A DNA stretch of 64,000 nt from positions 1-64,000 of the forward strand of contig NZ_RHHP01000026.1 in NCBI RefSeq assembly GCF_003710815.1. The letters run 5' to 3'. The stretch is from Brevibacillus centrosporus. Its GTDB lineage: Bacteria > Bacillota > Bacilli > Brevibacillales > Brevibacillaceae. Under the pieces are notes generated by a model, which was given only the letters and a program-made list of their open reading frames with translations, ran no database searches and was not told where the DNA came from. The position numbers and the translations under genes were made by a program. Position 1 is the stretch's first letter; every line of letters starts with the position of its first letter. This document shows positions 31,795 to 39,010 of this stretch, piece after piece.

Positions 31795-32895
31795 TTAAAA
31801 TGGCATATCGTTTCTTACTTGTTGGACCATTGCGAAAACCTGCTGCCAAGCCCCTACCAGCACACCTTCAACAAATCCTTGATCATAGTTGGTGATCGGC
31901 GTATCCATGGGGTAGTAGCCCTTTTTGCTTACCACGATCTGAATCTCATTTTCCGACACCTGATGCTGTACCATCAGATCCCGCAACGAGGCCGGAATAC
32001 CATTCGGAATGTGCGGTTTCAACGCTTCTTCGGCAGAAGTTTGTTGTTCCTGAGCTAGCTGCTGCCCCCCGGTCATCTGTCCCCACGCTTCCTGTGCAGG
32101 CTGTGCGGGCGGATCGATTGCTGGAGGAGCTGCTGCAGGTGTTATTGAGGCAGGCTGCGCTTTTGTAGAACCATTGAAGATATGAGCGACATGGGCATAA
32201 TCCAGCGGAAACTCATCTGGCAAACCATGACGGTTTTTTGCATCCCACGCGGGATGATGAGTAGCGTACACCGTGCGCACGCCGCCTTGCCCTTTGTGCT
32301 TGGTACCTTTAGCGTCAGCAGCTACCGAGAAGGTTTTATAATTGATGAACAGGACCATATCTGCCCATTCCTTCACCAGTGGTGCAGTCTGCGAGCTGGT
32401 CTTTTTTCCAAGCTTGAGCTGATAACGGTCATAAGCCCCCATTTCATCGGGTTGCTCGAATTTCACTATCTGAGCATGCGCAACCAGGACGACATGGATC
32501 CCGACTTCGATGACATCGCTGAGCAGGTTAAGGAAACGCCCAAATTCTTCCTTGGTGTAGACATAGCCGTTACCGTATCCGAAATCTTCGATTCCCTTCT
32601 TGCCATGTTGCGCGCATACACTCTCCACGCACAGCATTTCTGCCCAGTCAATGGTGTCAATGACAAGTGTTCCAAAGCGGCCAACTTGTTGCTTCACCCA
32701 TTCCACTTGTTGTTTGAGCATTGTCCAGCTCGTGGGCTTAGGCAGCCGATCGACGTTCATTTCCGTGGTCGACCCCTCGGTATCGATGAAAACGGGCCGT
32801 GGGAACTGCCCGGCTAGAGAGGACTTGCCGATCCCCTCAGGGCCGTATAGAACAACCTTTTTAGCCTTTTCTACCTTACCGCTGATGACTTGCAT
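31795..32895 (-). CDS. Sak4-like RecA-fold ATPase (single-strand annealing recombinase)
   Basis: 366 residues. Walker A is VVLYGPEGIGKSSLAGQF and Walker B FGTLVIDTIDWAEML; VVLVAHAQIVKFEQPDEMGA follows as sensor. AAA_24/Sak4 proteins of phages promote annealing with an SSB partner, which here is the DUF669 gene next door. The C-terminal ~110 residues are a Pro/Gln linker with a helical end. The start overlaps the stop of the HNH-like gene (TAATG), so the two are coupled. Confidence 0.88.
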   Translation of the reverse strand: MQVISGKVEKAKKVVLYGPEGIGKSSLAGQFPRPVFIDTEGSTTEMNVDRLPKPTSWTMLKQQVEWVKQQVGRFGTLVIDTIDWAEMLCVESVCAQHGKKGIEDFGYGNGYVYTKEEFGRFLNLLSDVIEVGIHVVLVAHAQIVKFEQPDEMGAYDRYQLKLGKKTSSQTAPLVKEWADMVLFINYKTFSVAADAKGTKHKGQGGVRTVYATHHPAWDAKNRHGLPDEFPLDYAHVAHIFNGSTKAQPASITPAAAPPAIDPPAQPAQEAWGQMTGGQQLAQEQQTSAEEALKPHIPNGIPASLRDLMVQHQVSENEIQIVVSKKGYYPMDTPITNYDQGFVEGVLVGAWQQVFAMVQQVRNDMPF

Positions 32896-33410
32896 TAAAA
32901 TTCACCTGCTTTCCGTTTATTGCTTGCTTGTATGACTGAATCAACCCAGCGACAATTCCAAGGGGCATAAGGTCCGTTGACGTCGATTCTATCTATGGTG
33001 CATTCCCCGCGCGCCGCGTCAGGATCATAGCCGGATGCTAATGCCCATTTTCGGAAAGCTGCATAGTCGCCCTTCCATTCGTCGCAAACGTAGATGCCCC
33101 GACCGCCGTATGCGTAATACCGGTTGTGCGTGGGATAATAGCACCTGTCTATCATCCCGCGCCAAACACGATACAAACGACCTTTGCTTCCGCCATGTGT
33201 TTTTTTAGGCGGAGACTCAATCAAATGAGCGAGTCTTGAACAACCGCAAGATTTTGATGATCCAGATCGAAGGCTACCCGAAAGCGACAACGTTTCTTTT
33301 CCGCAGTCACACTTGCAGCGCCACAGAGCCATTCGGTTTCTGGTTCCGGCCCGTTGAATAACTGTGAGTTGACCAAATCGTTGACCAGTTAAATCGATTA
33401 ACGCTCCCAT
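32895..33410 (-). CDS. HNH/AP2-like phage nuclease, probable homing type
   Basis: 171 residues from ATG 33410, which overlaps the upstream stop (TGATG). The N-terminal domain reads GQRFGQLTVIQRAGTRNRMA then LWRCKCDCGKETLSLSGSL and SCGC, a zinc-bound DNA-binding module. The C-terminal domain has WRGMIDRCYYPTHNRYYAYG, GRGIYVCDEWKGDY and CTIDRIDVNGPYAPWNCRWV, as in many phage HNH-like proteins. It sits between two recombination genes with tight overlaps, a common seat for such mobile nucleases. Activity is unproven. Confidence 0.82.
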   Translation of the reverse strand: MGALIDLTGQRFGQLTVIQRAGTRNRMALWRCKCDCGKETLSLSGSLRSGSSKSCGCSRLAHLIESPPKKTHGGSKGRLYRVWRGMIDRCYYPTHNRYYAYGGRGIYVCDEWKGDYAAFRKWALASGYDPDAARGECTIDRIDVNGPYAPWNCRWVDSVIQASNKRKAGEF

Positions 33411-34720
33411 CAAAACTCCCCGGCCTTCCAAGTCGGACCAGCATCAATCTCCCCAGACGGTTGTTGAAGAGTGACTTTCTCTTCACCCACCACATATCCA
33501 TCGCTAATGATCACAGAACACTCTTCTCCTGTACTGACACGTGTCGCAATGGCCTGCAGCCCTTCCTGCTCCAGCCACTGACCAAATTCATTCAGCGTCG
33601 CTAGATCCATTTGCTCGAGCTTGTCCAACAAGATAAATCCGCATTCTGGCTTGAGGCGTCGCACGATGGACGTTGCAACTATCAATTGGTCGGATCCGCT
33701 CATGTTGTCCCACTTCTGGCCGTTATAAATCAACTCACCCTGTTCGACAGACAAGCCCGGTAGAGGTAAATTTGCATTCGTGAGAAGGGCTGTTTTCTGC
33801 TGTCGTATCACTGCAATCTCGGCCGAAAGCGCTTCGTACTGTACGCGGTACTCGTTGGCATCTGTTTCAGCCTTGTCCTTATCAAGATTCGCCCGTACCT
33901 TACGGTTGATCTCATCGACATGTTGAATGTTGGTTTCCAGCTCTGCGGTCGATTCGTCGCGCAAGTCAATCGCATCCATCCTTGCGATCTGCAAATCATC
34001 AGTGAGCTGACTGTATTTGTCCCTAGCTTGATTAAGTAAATCCGTCAACCTTTTGATCTCTTCAAGTTGACTGGCATACGCTGCTTCAATTTGAGCCAAC
34101 CGCTGACGTTTACGCTGATTCTCTCCGTTCCGGGCAAGAATCTCCTGTTGCTGGCGAATCAGCTCCGATGCCGAAATCGGTTCTTTGGGAGCATCCGGGT
34201 AATAGAGCTGCTCCTTGGCAAATTTGGCTTTCTGGTCTGCAATCTGCCCGATCGCATGACGCCGGTTGTAAAGCTCCTGGTCCTTTACTTCCAACTCGTG
34301 AAGCTTGTCCCCCACACCGATAATCCGAAGCAGGATATTCGCCTTTTCCTTGCTCGTAGAATTCATGAACTTGGGCAAATCGATCGCCAGCTCTTCAACA
34401 AAGCTGTCGAGCAGCTGCTGGCCGCCTTTCTGTCCATTTGGATCGATAACCTTCAAGTCGCTATTTTTACCTTTACGCTCAACGATCAGGCCATTGGATA
34501 AAACGATATGGAGATACGGAGGTACTACCGATCCTTCGCGTTCTGCCTGGGAGGGACGGTACTTATTGCCCCCCAACCCCCATGCAATCGCATCTAAGAC
34601 GCTGGTTTTACCTTGACGATTCTTCCCACCGAGAACGGTCAACCCAGCGCTTGACGGCTCGATTTTGACAGCTTTGACACGCTTCACATTTTCGATTTCC
34701 AGCTTATTAATTTTGATCAT
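33410..34720 (-). CDS. SMC/RecF-like AAA ATPase of the recombination cassette
   Basis: 436 residues. The ATP site is split: Walker A VLGGKNRQGKTSVLDAIAWG near residue 30, a coiled coil at about 170-290, a signature-like NMSGSDQLIVATSI near 340, and Walker B CGFILLDKLEQMDL near 365. The fold is that of RecF/SbcC-type proteins. In phages it accompanies Sak4 and may load or process ends. It overlaps its upstream neighbour (ATGA) and the HNH gene. Confidence 0.88.
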   Translation of the reverse strand: MIKINKLEIENVKRVKAVKIEPSSAGLTVLGGKNRQGKTSVLDAIAWGLGGNKYRPSQAEREGSVVPPYLHIVLSNGLIVERKGKNSDLKVIDPNGQKGGQQLLDSFVEELAIDLPKFMNSTSKEKANILLRIIGVGDKLHELEVKDQELYNRRHAIGQIADQKAKFAKEQLYYPDAPKEPISASELIRQQQEILARNGENQRKRQRLAQIEAAYASQLEEIKRLTDLLNQARDKYSQLTDDLQIARMDAIDLRDESTAELETNIQHVDEINRKVRANLDKDKAETDANEYRVQYEALSAEIAVIRQQKTALLTNANLPLPGLSVEQGELIYNGQKWDNMSGSDQLIVATSIVRRLKPECGFILLDKLEQMDLATLNEFGQWLEQEGLQAIATRVSTGEECSVIISDGYVVGEEKVTLQQPSGEIDAGPTWKAGEF

Positions 34721-34908
34721 TTCTTCATCCCCGTCCCTCTCTGACGATTGCGCTTAATGATCGATTCGATATCTTCAGTCATGGTAATAATGGTGCTCCC
34801 GTCATCCTTCTTCAATTTGCACCAATCGCGAGCGAGCCCCCATGTCTCGGTAACTACTCCGATTTCTCCCGACTTCATTTTGACTTCGTCGCCCTTCAAA
34901 CAAATCAA
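34717..34908 (-). CDS. Small phage protein, KOW/SH3-like opening
   Basis: 63 residues from TTG 34908 (AAAGGACC upstream). GDEVKMKSGEIGVVTETWG fits the opening of a small SH3/KOW barrel. The rest is basic and ends RNRQRGTGMKK. Its stop overlaps the start of the SMC-like gene. Function unknown. Confidence 0.75.
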   Translation of the reverse strand: MICLKGDEVKMKSGEIGVVTETWGLARDWCKLKKDDGSTIITMTEDIESIIKRNRQRGTGMKK

Positions 34909-34995
34909 GGTCCTTTCCTCCCGATCCCATCTGTGATACGATGGAAAGAATCAAATGTGAGTGTTTCAGGACTCAGCGTTGCCGCGCTGGGTCTT

Positions 34996-35118
34996 TTACT
35001 TTTTGTCCTCGCATTCTTCGCAAGTTCTTGGATACCCAGGCTCTGCGAAATCTTCCAAATACCCGCCGCATACCTGGCACATCAGACCGGATAAGATTCT
35101 TTCAGATACTTCTCCCAC
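34996..35118 (-). CDS. 40-residue zinc-ribbon protein
   Basis: GTG 35118 has AAAGGAGG 7 nt upstream. The protein is short and clearly a metal knuckle pair: LMCQVCGGYLEDF then YPRTCEECEDKK, a CxxC-N17-CxxC zinc site. It is below common gene-calling length. It lies in the gap between the KOW-like gene and the recombination-side hypothetical genes and reads in the operon direction. Confidence 0.75.
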   Translation of the reverse strand: MGEVSERILSGLMCQVCGGYLEDFAEPGYPRTCEECEDKK

Positions 35119-35308
35119 TTATACGCCTCCTTTCATTAGTCACGAGGCCGCCACCGTCCCAACCTCTACGGCAGCCGTTGCACTTCCTCGAATGCTCCAC
35201 GCTTAGACCTCGCTTATGTATTGCTGGAGGTTCGAACCTCCTTGCAAGACCAGTCATCCCGATCCTGCAAGCAGGGCCGAAGCCCGCCTTACCCCTCATT
35301 ACGGCCAC
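35102..35308 (-). CDS. Doubtful small gene, Arg/Gly-rich
   Basis: Open for 68 codons from GTG 35308, or 51 from an internal ATG (MTGLARRFEPPAIHK). It contains one CNGC pair. No convincing ribosome site precedes either start, and the stretch also holds a 5+5 palindrome, GGAGGTTCGAACCTCC, that may be structural. It may be a real small basic protein or simply a leader for the zinc-ribbon gene that it overlaps. Confidence 0.35.
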   Translation of the reverse strand: MAVMRGKAGFGPACRIGMTGLARRFEPPAIHKRGLSVEHSRKCNGCRRGWDGGGLVTNERRRISGRSI

Positions 35309-35696
35309 TTAGAAAGTAGCGTTTGTATTCAACTGTCTCGATTGTGTACCCAAGCGCTTTATAATCGATCTGCTTGTCTGCCAGTATTTTCACCAATGTG
35401 GCTTTCACTTTTAGAAGCCTGGTTACTTCCCTTTTCGTAGGAACCATATTGGAACGAAGATTATTAAGGTAGAACTGTTCCGTGACCAACCTTTCAGATG
35501 ACGAATCCATAAAGTCTTCATGGCTGCTGGCGATTCGCACATCGATTTGATTCACAAACCCCGAATATCGCGTATCTAGCGCGCATTCCGTAAAGTTTTG
35601 GATGAGATACGACAGAGCAGCTATTTCCCCGACCAATTTGGCTACAATTAAATGGCTATCAATACCATCGACATGCATTTGCTCGATAGCTTCCAT
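35289..35696 (-). CDS. Helical phage protein of unknown function
   Basis: 135 residues, mostly helical (SHLIVAKLVGEIAALSYLIQ, then RLLKVKATLVKILADKQID). ATG 35696 follows four nucleotides after the stop of the 54-residue Cys protein, with GGAGGAATAGGAC as ribosome site. I see no known motif. Confidence 0.7.
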   Translation of the reverse strand: MEAIEQMHVDGIDSHLIVAKLVGEIAALSYLIQNFTECALDTRYSGFVNQIDVRIASSHEDFMDSSSERLVTEQFYLNNLRSNMVPTKREVTRLLKVKATLVKILADKQIDYKALGYTIETVEYKRYFLSGRNEG

Positions 35697-35699
35697 GTC

Positions 35700-35864
35700 C
35701 TATTCCTCCCCCGCCGTTATCGTTACGGCTCCTACATAATTCAGCATGCAAGCACGAGTGCAGAGCAAATTTTCTCCAACCTTCCACACACTCTGTCCTT
35801 GGATCAATTCCCCGCCGCATTCTTCACAATGGTCGACAATCTGCAATTTCTCACTGGTAGTCAC
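35700..35864 (-). CDS. 54-residue Cys protein (CEEC / CTRAC)
   Basis: GTG 35864 overlaps the TGA of the upstream gene (GTGA) and has GGAGG 8 nt before it. The protein reads as QIVDHCEECGGELIQGQSVW then LLCTRACMLNYVG, with a CxxC-N20-CxxxC metal site. Spacing to both neighbours is exact, which supports its reality. Unknown function. Confidence 0.75.
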   Translation of the reverse strand: MTTSEKLQIVDHCEECGGELIQGQSVWKVGENLLCTRACMLNYVGAVTITAGEE

Positions 35865-36172
35865 TGACGCACGCCTCCATCCGCTTTAGTTTCCATCTCG
35901 TATCGCGCATTCCAACGGTCTATATAGACCTGGTACATTCCTGATTTTCTTAGCTGATCCACTTTCGACCTCAAGGTCCGTTCTGTCCGGCCGAGTTCAA
36001 ATGAGAGCGAGCGGGTTGGATCCGTCTCATAGAATTTGCACAGGTACTCCAGCTCCTCTTCCTCAAACGGCGCTCCATGATTAAAGTGAAACTCTGGGTG
36101 GTACTGCATCCGACCATGAGGATCGTAAGCTATGCCATCTTCAATAACGACAGCTGCTGCAGCTCGTGTCAT
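35861..36172 (-). CDS. Small phage DNA-binding-like protein
   Basis: 103 residues. The N-terminus is a short strand region (DPHGRMQYHPEFHFNHG). Residues 37-80 resemble a helix-turn-helix: EEEELEYLCKFYETDPTRS then LSFELGRTERTLRSKVDQLR. It may read promoter or branch structures in the early region. Start ATG 36172 overlaps the stop of the upstream gene by 4 nt. Confidence 0.7.
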   Translation of the reverse strand: MTRAAAAVVIEDGIAYDPHGRMQYHPEFHFNHGAPFEEEELEYLCKFYETDPTRSLSFELGRTERTLRSKVDQLRKSGMYQVYIDRWNARYEMETKADGGVRQ

Positions 36173-36381
36173 AAAGCTTGTCCTCCCCCCAGTAACTGTG
36201 ATAAGCTACTGGTACCCAAATTTTTACTAACTTTGGACCGCCTGTTGCTGCAGGCGGCTTTTTCTTGTTCATACGACATTTGAAGCAGTCCGATAAAAGC
36301 ATCTCCGCTTATTCTTGCTTGCAGTTCTGGACACCGAAGAATGTCCTCAACCATCTCAACTGGCGTTGCCAGATTTTTCAT
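36169..36381 (-). CDS. Small phage protein
   Basis: 70 residues. A helical N-terminal half (TPVEMVEDILRCPELQARIS) is followed by a basic stretch with SNRRSKVSKNLGTSSLSQLL and a Gly tail. No family recognised. It lies between the Xis-like and helix-turn-helix genes with 3-4 nt overlap or spacing. Confidence 0.68.
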   Translation of the reverse strand: MKNLATPVEMVEDILRCPELQARISGDAFIGLLQMSYEQEKAACSNRRSKVSKNLGTSSLSQLLGGGQAL

Positions 36382-36384
36382 TCC

Positions 36385-36579
36385 CTACACAACCCCTTCA
36401 ACTTTTTTAATGAATGGATATTTCTCGTGAAAGAACTGAATCGGAACCTTTCCCCGTTCAATCCAGTACCCCCGAGATTTCAACTCCTCATTCATCGCCT
36501 GTATACGAAGTTGAGCAGTTCTGATTGTGTTTAGGCTTAGGAGTTGCATTACGTCCTTCGAATCATAAAAGTGCTTCAT
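36385..36579 (-). CDS. Excisionase-like winged helix protein
   Basis: 64 residues. The form HFYDSKDVMQLLSLNTIRTA, then LRIQAMNEELKSRGYW and a closing GKVPIQFFHEKYPF, is that of small Xis/MerR-like winged-helix proteins which direct excision or repress early promoters. Its position second after the divergent switch suits Xis or an anti-repressor. ATG 36579 lies inside the end of the Cro-like gene. Confidence 0.68.
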   Translation of the reverse strand: MKHFYDSKDVMQLLSLNTIRTAQLRIQAMNEELKSRGYWIERGKVPIQFFHEKYPFIKKVEGVV

Positions 36580-36832
36580 AGGATTCGCCTGCCCCTACAT
36601 GACTTGCACTGGTAACTGAATCATCGTCTTGGTCATCTTGTTCAAACAAATATTCGATTTTGCATTTCGGGAAAAATTTACGTTTAATATGGGCTGCTTC
36701 ATCATAAAAAAAGCGGGATCGGCCATTTAACTTGTCGCTCACGGTTGCATAACGAACGCCTAGTGAATCAGCCAAATCACCAACGGTAACATTGTGCCTT
36801 GCCATCTCGGCACGCAAATTTTTGTGTCTCAT
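36563..36832 (-). CDS. Cro-like XRE-family regulator
   Basis: 89 residues. The DNA-binding domain is at 10-45: NVTVGDLADSLGVRYATVSD, followed by KLNGRSRFFYDEA. The C-terminus is acidic (FEQDDQDDDSV). It is the first gene of the leftward transcript from the strong promoter at 36,879-36,907 and divergent from the repressor, the standard Cro position. AGGAGGTGG precedes ATG 36832. Confidence 0.87.
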   Translation of the reverse strand: MRHKNLRAEMARHNVTVGDLADSLGVRYATVSDKLNGRSRFFYDEAAHIKRKFFPKCKIEYLFEQDDQDDDSVTSASHVGAGESYEALL

Positions 36833-36854
36833 TTAACCACCTCCTACCACTTTG

Positions 36855-36943
36855 AACGCAATTGCGTTTGTAAAACAGATAATAAACGCTATATCGTTCA
36901 TTGTCAACTTTTTTATTCTATTTTCGAACGCGTTTGCGTACAT
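36855..36943. promoter_or_regulatory. Lysis-lysogeny switch: divergent promoters with three operators
   Basis: Leftward promoter: TTGACA (36902-36907, minus) and TATTAT (36879-36884) with a 17-nt spacer. Operators: AACGCAATTGCGTT, a perfect palindrome (36855-36868); AACGCTATATCGTT (36885-36898), which exactly fills the promoter spacer; and AACGC-GTTT-GCGTA (36927-36940). The GCGTACAT half of the last returns at 36998-37005, close to the repressor start. Repressor bound at the spacer site would shut the leftward promoter. Confidence 0.82.
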
Positions 36944-36950
36944 TTCATAC

Positions 36951-36990
36951 TTTACAGAGTTTGTAAGTTGCTGTAGGATGTAGGTATATA
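36951..36990 (+). promoter_or_regulatory. Repressor promoter (rightward)
   Basis: TTTACA (36951-36956) and TAGGAT (36974-36979) with a 17-nt spacer lead to the repressor gene. A second overlapping pair is TTGTAA (36961-36966) with TATATA (36985-36990). Both lie between the third operator and the GCGTACAT half-site, so autoregulation is likely. Confidence 0.6.
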
Positions 36991-37034
36991 CGGAAAAGCG
37001 TACATAGAATTAATATATTGAGAGGGTGCGATCG

Positions 37035-37358
37035 GTGGATAAGAAAGCTGAGATTTTAGCAGATCTAATAGATAAAAAGGGGAGCAGGAGAGCCTTTGCT
37101 GAGGAAATTGGCATCCCACCAACAACCCTACAGTCCATGCTTACTCGAGGAGTCGGTAGAGCTTCAGTCGATAACGTAATCAAAGTATGTAAAGCTTTAG
37201 GGATAACGGTTGAAGAATTAGAAGAAATGGCAGCTGGGGAAAAGGAAGTCCTTACGCTCGCCGCGCACCACGATGGAGAGCAATGGACCGAGGAAGAGTT
37301 GGAGGAAATTGCTAAATTCAAGGAGTTCGTGAGATCAAAACGAAAACACCAGGAGTGA
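37035..37358 (+). CDS. CI-like phage repressor (XRE family)
   Basis: 107 residues from GTG 37035; GAGAGGG is 8 nt upstream and overlaps an earlier GTG at 37026. The helix-turn-helix is at residues 15-60: GSRRAFAEEIGIPPTTLQSM, then RASVDNVIKVCKALGI. The C-terminal part is acidic and ends near a basic tail; there is no LexA-type peptidase domain. Release must therefore come from the ImmA-like protease encoded next, as in ICEBs1. It reads two nucleotides into the ImmA ribosome site, so both are co-expressed. Confidence 0.9.
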   Translation: MDKKAEILADLIDKKGSRRAFAEEIGIPPTTLQSMLTRGVGRASVDNVIKVCKALGITVEELEEMAAGEKEVLTLAAHHDGEQWTEEELEEIAKFKEFVRSKRKHQE

Positions 37359-37362
37359 CAAT

Positions 37363-37824
37363 ATGGTATATGAGACACTACTCAGGGAGGCATTTCACAA
37401 CAACTTAGAAGTATACGAACGTCCTATGAAGCTGAGGATTAAAGGATTGTACGCTGATGATATTATTTGGATTAATAAACACATACAAACCCGTATCGAG
37501 AAAGGCTGCATTTTGGCGGAGGAGCTTGGCCATCATTTTACTTCTGCTGGAGACATCCTAGATCAGGAAAAAGTTGAAAATCGGAAGCAAGAATTAAGAG
37601 CTCGAGCATGGGCTTACGAAAAACTCATTCCTCTCTCTTCTTTCGTACAAGCTCACAAACAAGGTATTCGTAACCGATACGAACTTGCTGATTTTCTTTG
37701 TGTTACTGAGGAATTCCTAGAATCAGCACTGGAACGCTATATTGAGAAGTTTGGCATAAAGGTAACGGTTGGCCATCATACTATCTGCTTTGAACCTTTA
37801 GGTGTACTCGAAATGTTTGAATAA
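37363..37824 (+). CDS. immA: ImmA/IrrE-type metalloprotease
   Basis: 153 residues. The zinc motif is in CILAEELGHHFTSAGDI, which keeps the LAEELGHHxT form typical of phage ImmA. KQELRARAWAYEKLIP follows, the second conserved block. In related systems it cleaves the adjacent repressor after DNA damage or a host signal. ATG 37363 has AGGAG 7 nt upstream, 4 nt after the repressor stop. A terminator follows the gene. Confidence 0.9.
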   Translation: MVYETLLREAFHNNLEVYERPMKLRIKGLYADDIIWINKHIQTRIEKGCILAEELGHHFTSAGDILDQEKVENRKQELRARAWAYEKLIPLSSFVQAHKQGIRNRYELADFLCVTEEFLESALERYIEKFGIKVTVGHHTICFEPLGVLEMFE

Positions 37825-37836
37825 CTTTGCGCTTCC

Positions 37837-37856
37837 CAGCCGCAAGGCTGTTTTCT
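37837..37856 (+). terminator. Terminator after immA
   Basis: CAGCC-GCAA-GGCTG followed by TTTTCT. It separates the repressor-immA transcript from the integrase gene. An inverted repeat GGAA-N6-TTCC (37870-37883) lies between it and the integrase start. Confidence 0.72.
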
Positions 37857-37900
37857 ATATATTTTTTATGGAACATATATTCCCATGAAAGGAAAAGGTC

Positions 37901-38941
37901 ATGCCAGTATACAAAGATGAAGAACGCAAAACGTGGTATTACAAAGTCAGGTACAAGGATATGTACGGGCGGAATCAGCAGAAGATGAAACGAGGATTTA
38001 AAAAGCGTGGAGATGCTATCCTTGCAGAAGCTGAATTTCTTGCCAGCATACAGACCGCTTTTTCAGATGAGGTAACGGTCGATGAGGTATTCGAACATAA
38101 CATCAAGCACAAGAGATTTAAAGAAAAAACAATCAGGAGACGCACAAATGAATACAAATTACACATCCAGCCTCTCTTCGGCCATATGAAAATCAGGGAC
38201 ATTAATGTACAGCATGTCGTTAACTTTAAAGCTAAATTGGAAAGCGAATTTGTATCACTGAACAGCGCTCGAACGGTTTACAGCAACTTTAAAATACTGA
38301 TTAATCACTCCGTCAAGTTTTTTGGCTTGAAGGTGGACCCGACCCTGGTGGTTGGTGCGATACAGCGAGTAAAGCCAAAGATCAACTTTATTAAAAGGGA
38401 TGAATTCGAGCGAAAAATAAACAACTTTGACATCCACTATTACCGAGAACTTACTCGTTTGCTCTTTTACACCGGCTTGCGGATAGGTGAGGCAATGGCG
38501 TTAACATGGAAGGACATTGATTTAGAGAAGAACCAACTTTATGTGGACAAGACGATGGATATCACAACACGCAGTATCACAACACCAAAGACAGCGGGGA
38601 GCGTTGGATATGTACCATTCCCCCATTTTGTTTCTAAAATGCTGGCAGAAATAAAAAAAGAATCCGCACAAAAGATATACGGATTCAATAATGAGCTTTA
38701 TGTTTTTGGAGGAGTGGCCCCATACCACTACTCACACTATCATAAACGATTTAAACGGGTGTTCCCAGATCTGCGAATCCACGATCTACGACACAGCTAC
38801 GCATCATATCTAATAAACAAAAGCGTGGACATTTATCTGGTTAAAGAACTTATGCGGCATGACGATATCAAACAAACCGCTAACACATATGGACACCTCT
38901 ATGTTGAAAGAAAGCAAGAAGTCATGAGCGTATTTGACTAA
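37901..38941 (+). CDS. int: Tyrosine-type integrase
   Basis: 346 residues. The N-terminal arm-binding domain is at 1-60 (YKDEERKTWYYKVRYKDMYG). The core-binding domain follows (TVDEVFEHNIKHKRFKEKTI). The catalytic domain shows the first Arg in LLFYTGLRIGEAMALTW, the box with His-x-x-Arg in IHDLRHSYASYLI, and the late His and nucleophile Tyr in RHDDIKQTANTYGHL. It catalyses integration and excision. Its stop lies 66 nt before the 3' end of sufB, so the attachment site should be between them. Confidence 0.95.
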   Translation: MPVYKDEERKTWYYKVRYKDMYGRNQQKMKRGFKKRGDAILAEAEFLASIQTAFSDEVTVDEVFEHNIKHKRFKEKTIRRRTNEYKLHIQPLFGHMKIRDINVQHVVNFKAKLESEFVSLNSARTVYSNFKILINHSVKFFGLKVDPTLVVGAIQRVKPKINFIKRDEFERKINNFDIHYYRELTRLLFYTGLRIGEAMALTWKDIDLEKNQLYVDKTMDITTRSITTPKTAGSVGYVPFPHFVSKMLAEIKKESAQKIYGFNNELYVFGGVAPYHYSHYHKRFKRVFPDLRIHDLRHSYASYLINKSVDIYLVKELMRHDDIKQTANTYGHLYVERKQEVMSVFD

Positions 38942-39010
38942 ACGGTATCAAATCGGTATCAAGCCGCGTTCGAAAACCGTTCAGTCATTGATACGCTTCA
39001 CTTTATCTTA
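38942..39010. other. Right prophage end / attachment region beside sufB
   Basis: Between the integrase stop and the sufB stop lie two direct CGGTATCAA copies (38943-38951, 38954-38962) and an inverted TTGATACG (38988-38995). They resemble arm or core sites of a tyrosine recombinase. No good sufB terminator is seen here, in line with displacement by the prophage. The left site is outside the window, so the exact core cannot be set. Confidence 0.5.

Larger units (their letters stand above)
1..38995. mobile_element. Prophage, contractile-tailed (myovirus), right-hand part
   Basis: A continuous block of phage genes: integrase, repressor and ImmA at the right end, then leftward replication, packaging, head, tail and baseplate genes. 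A DUF3383 sheath, DUF3277 tube, Gp138 spike and gp47/J protein show a contractile tail. The structural set from terminase to fibres is complete in order and I see no broken structural gene, so the element may be functional. Lysis genes and the left attachment site lie beyond position 1. The right border is placed just after the integrase because host sufB starts at 39,008 on the complementary strand; the exact junction is inferred. Confidence 0.95.

Noticed and set aside
35215..35255. tRNA-like T arm (GGAGGTTCGAACCTCC followed by TTGCAAGACCA on the plus strand)
   Set aside because: The loop has six instead of seven bases, the acceptor partner upstream matches only five of seven, and no D or anticodon arm can be drawn.
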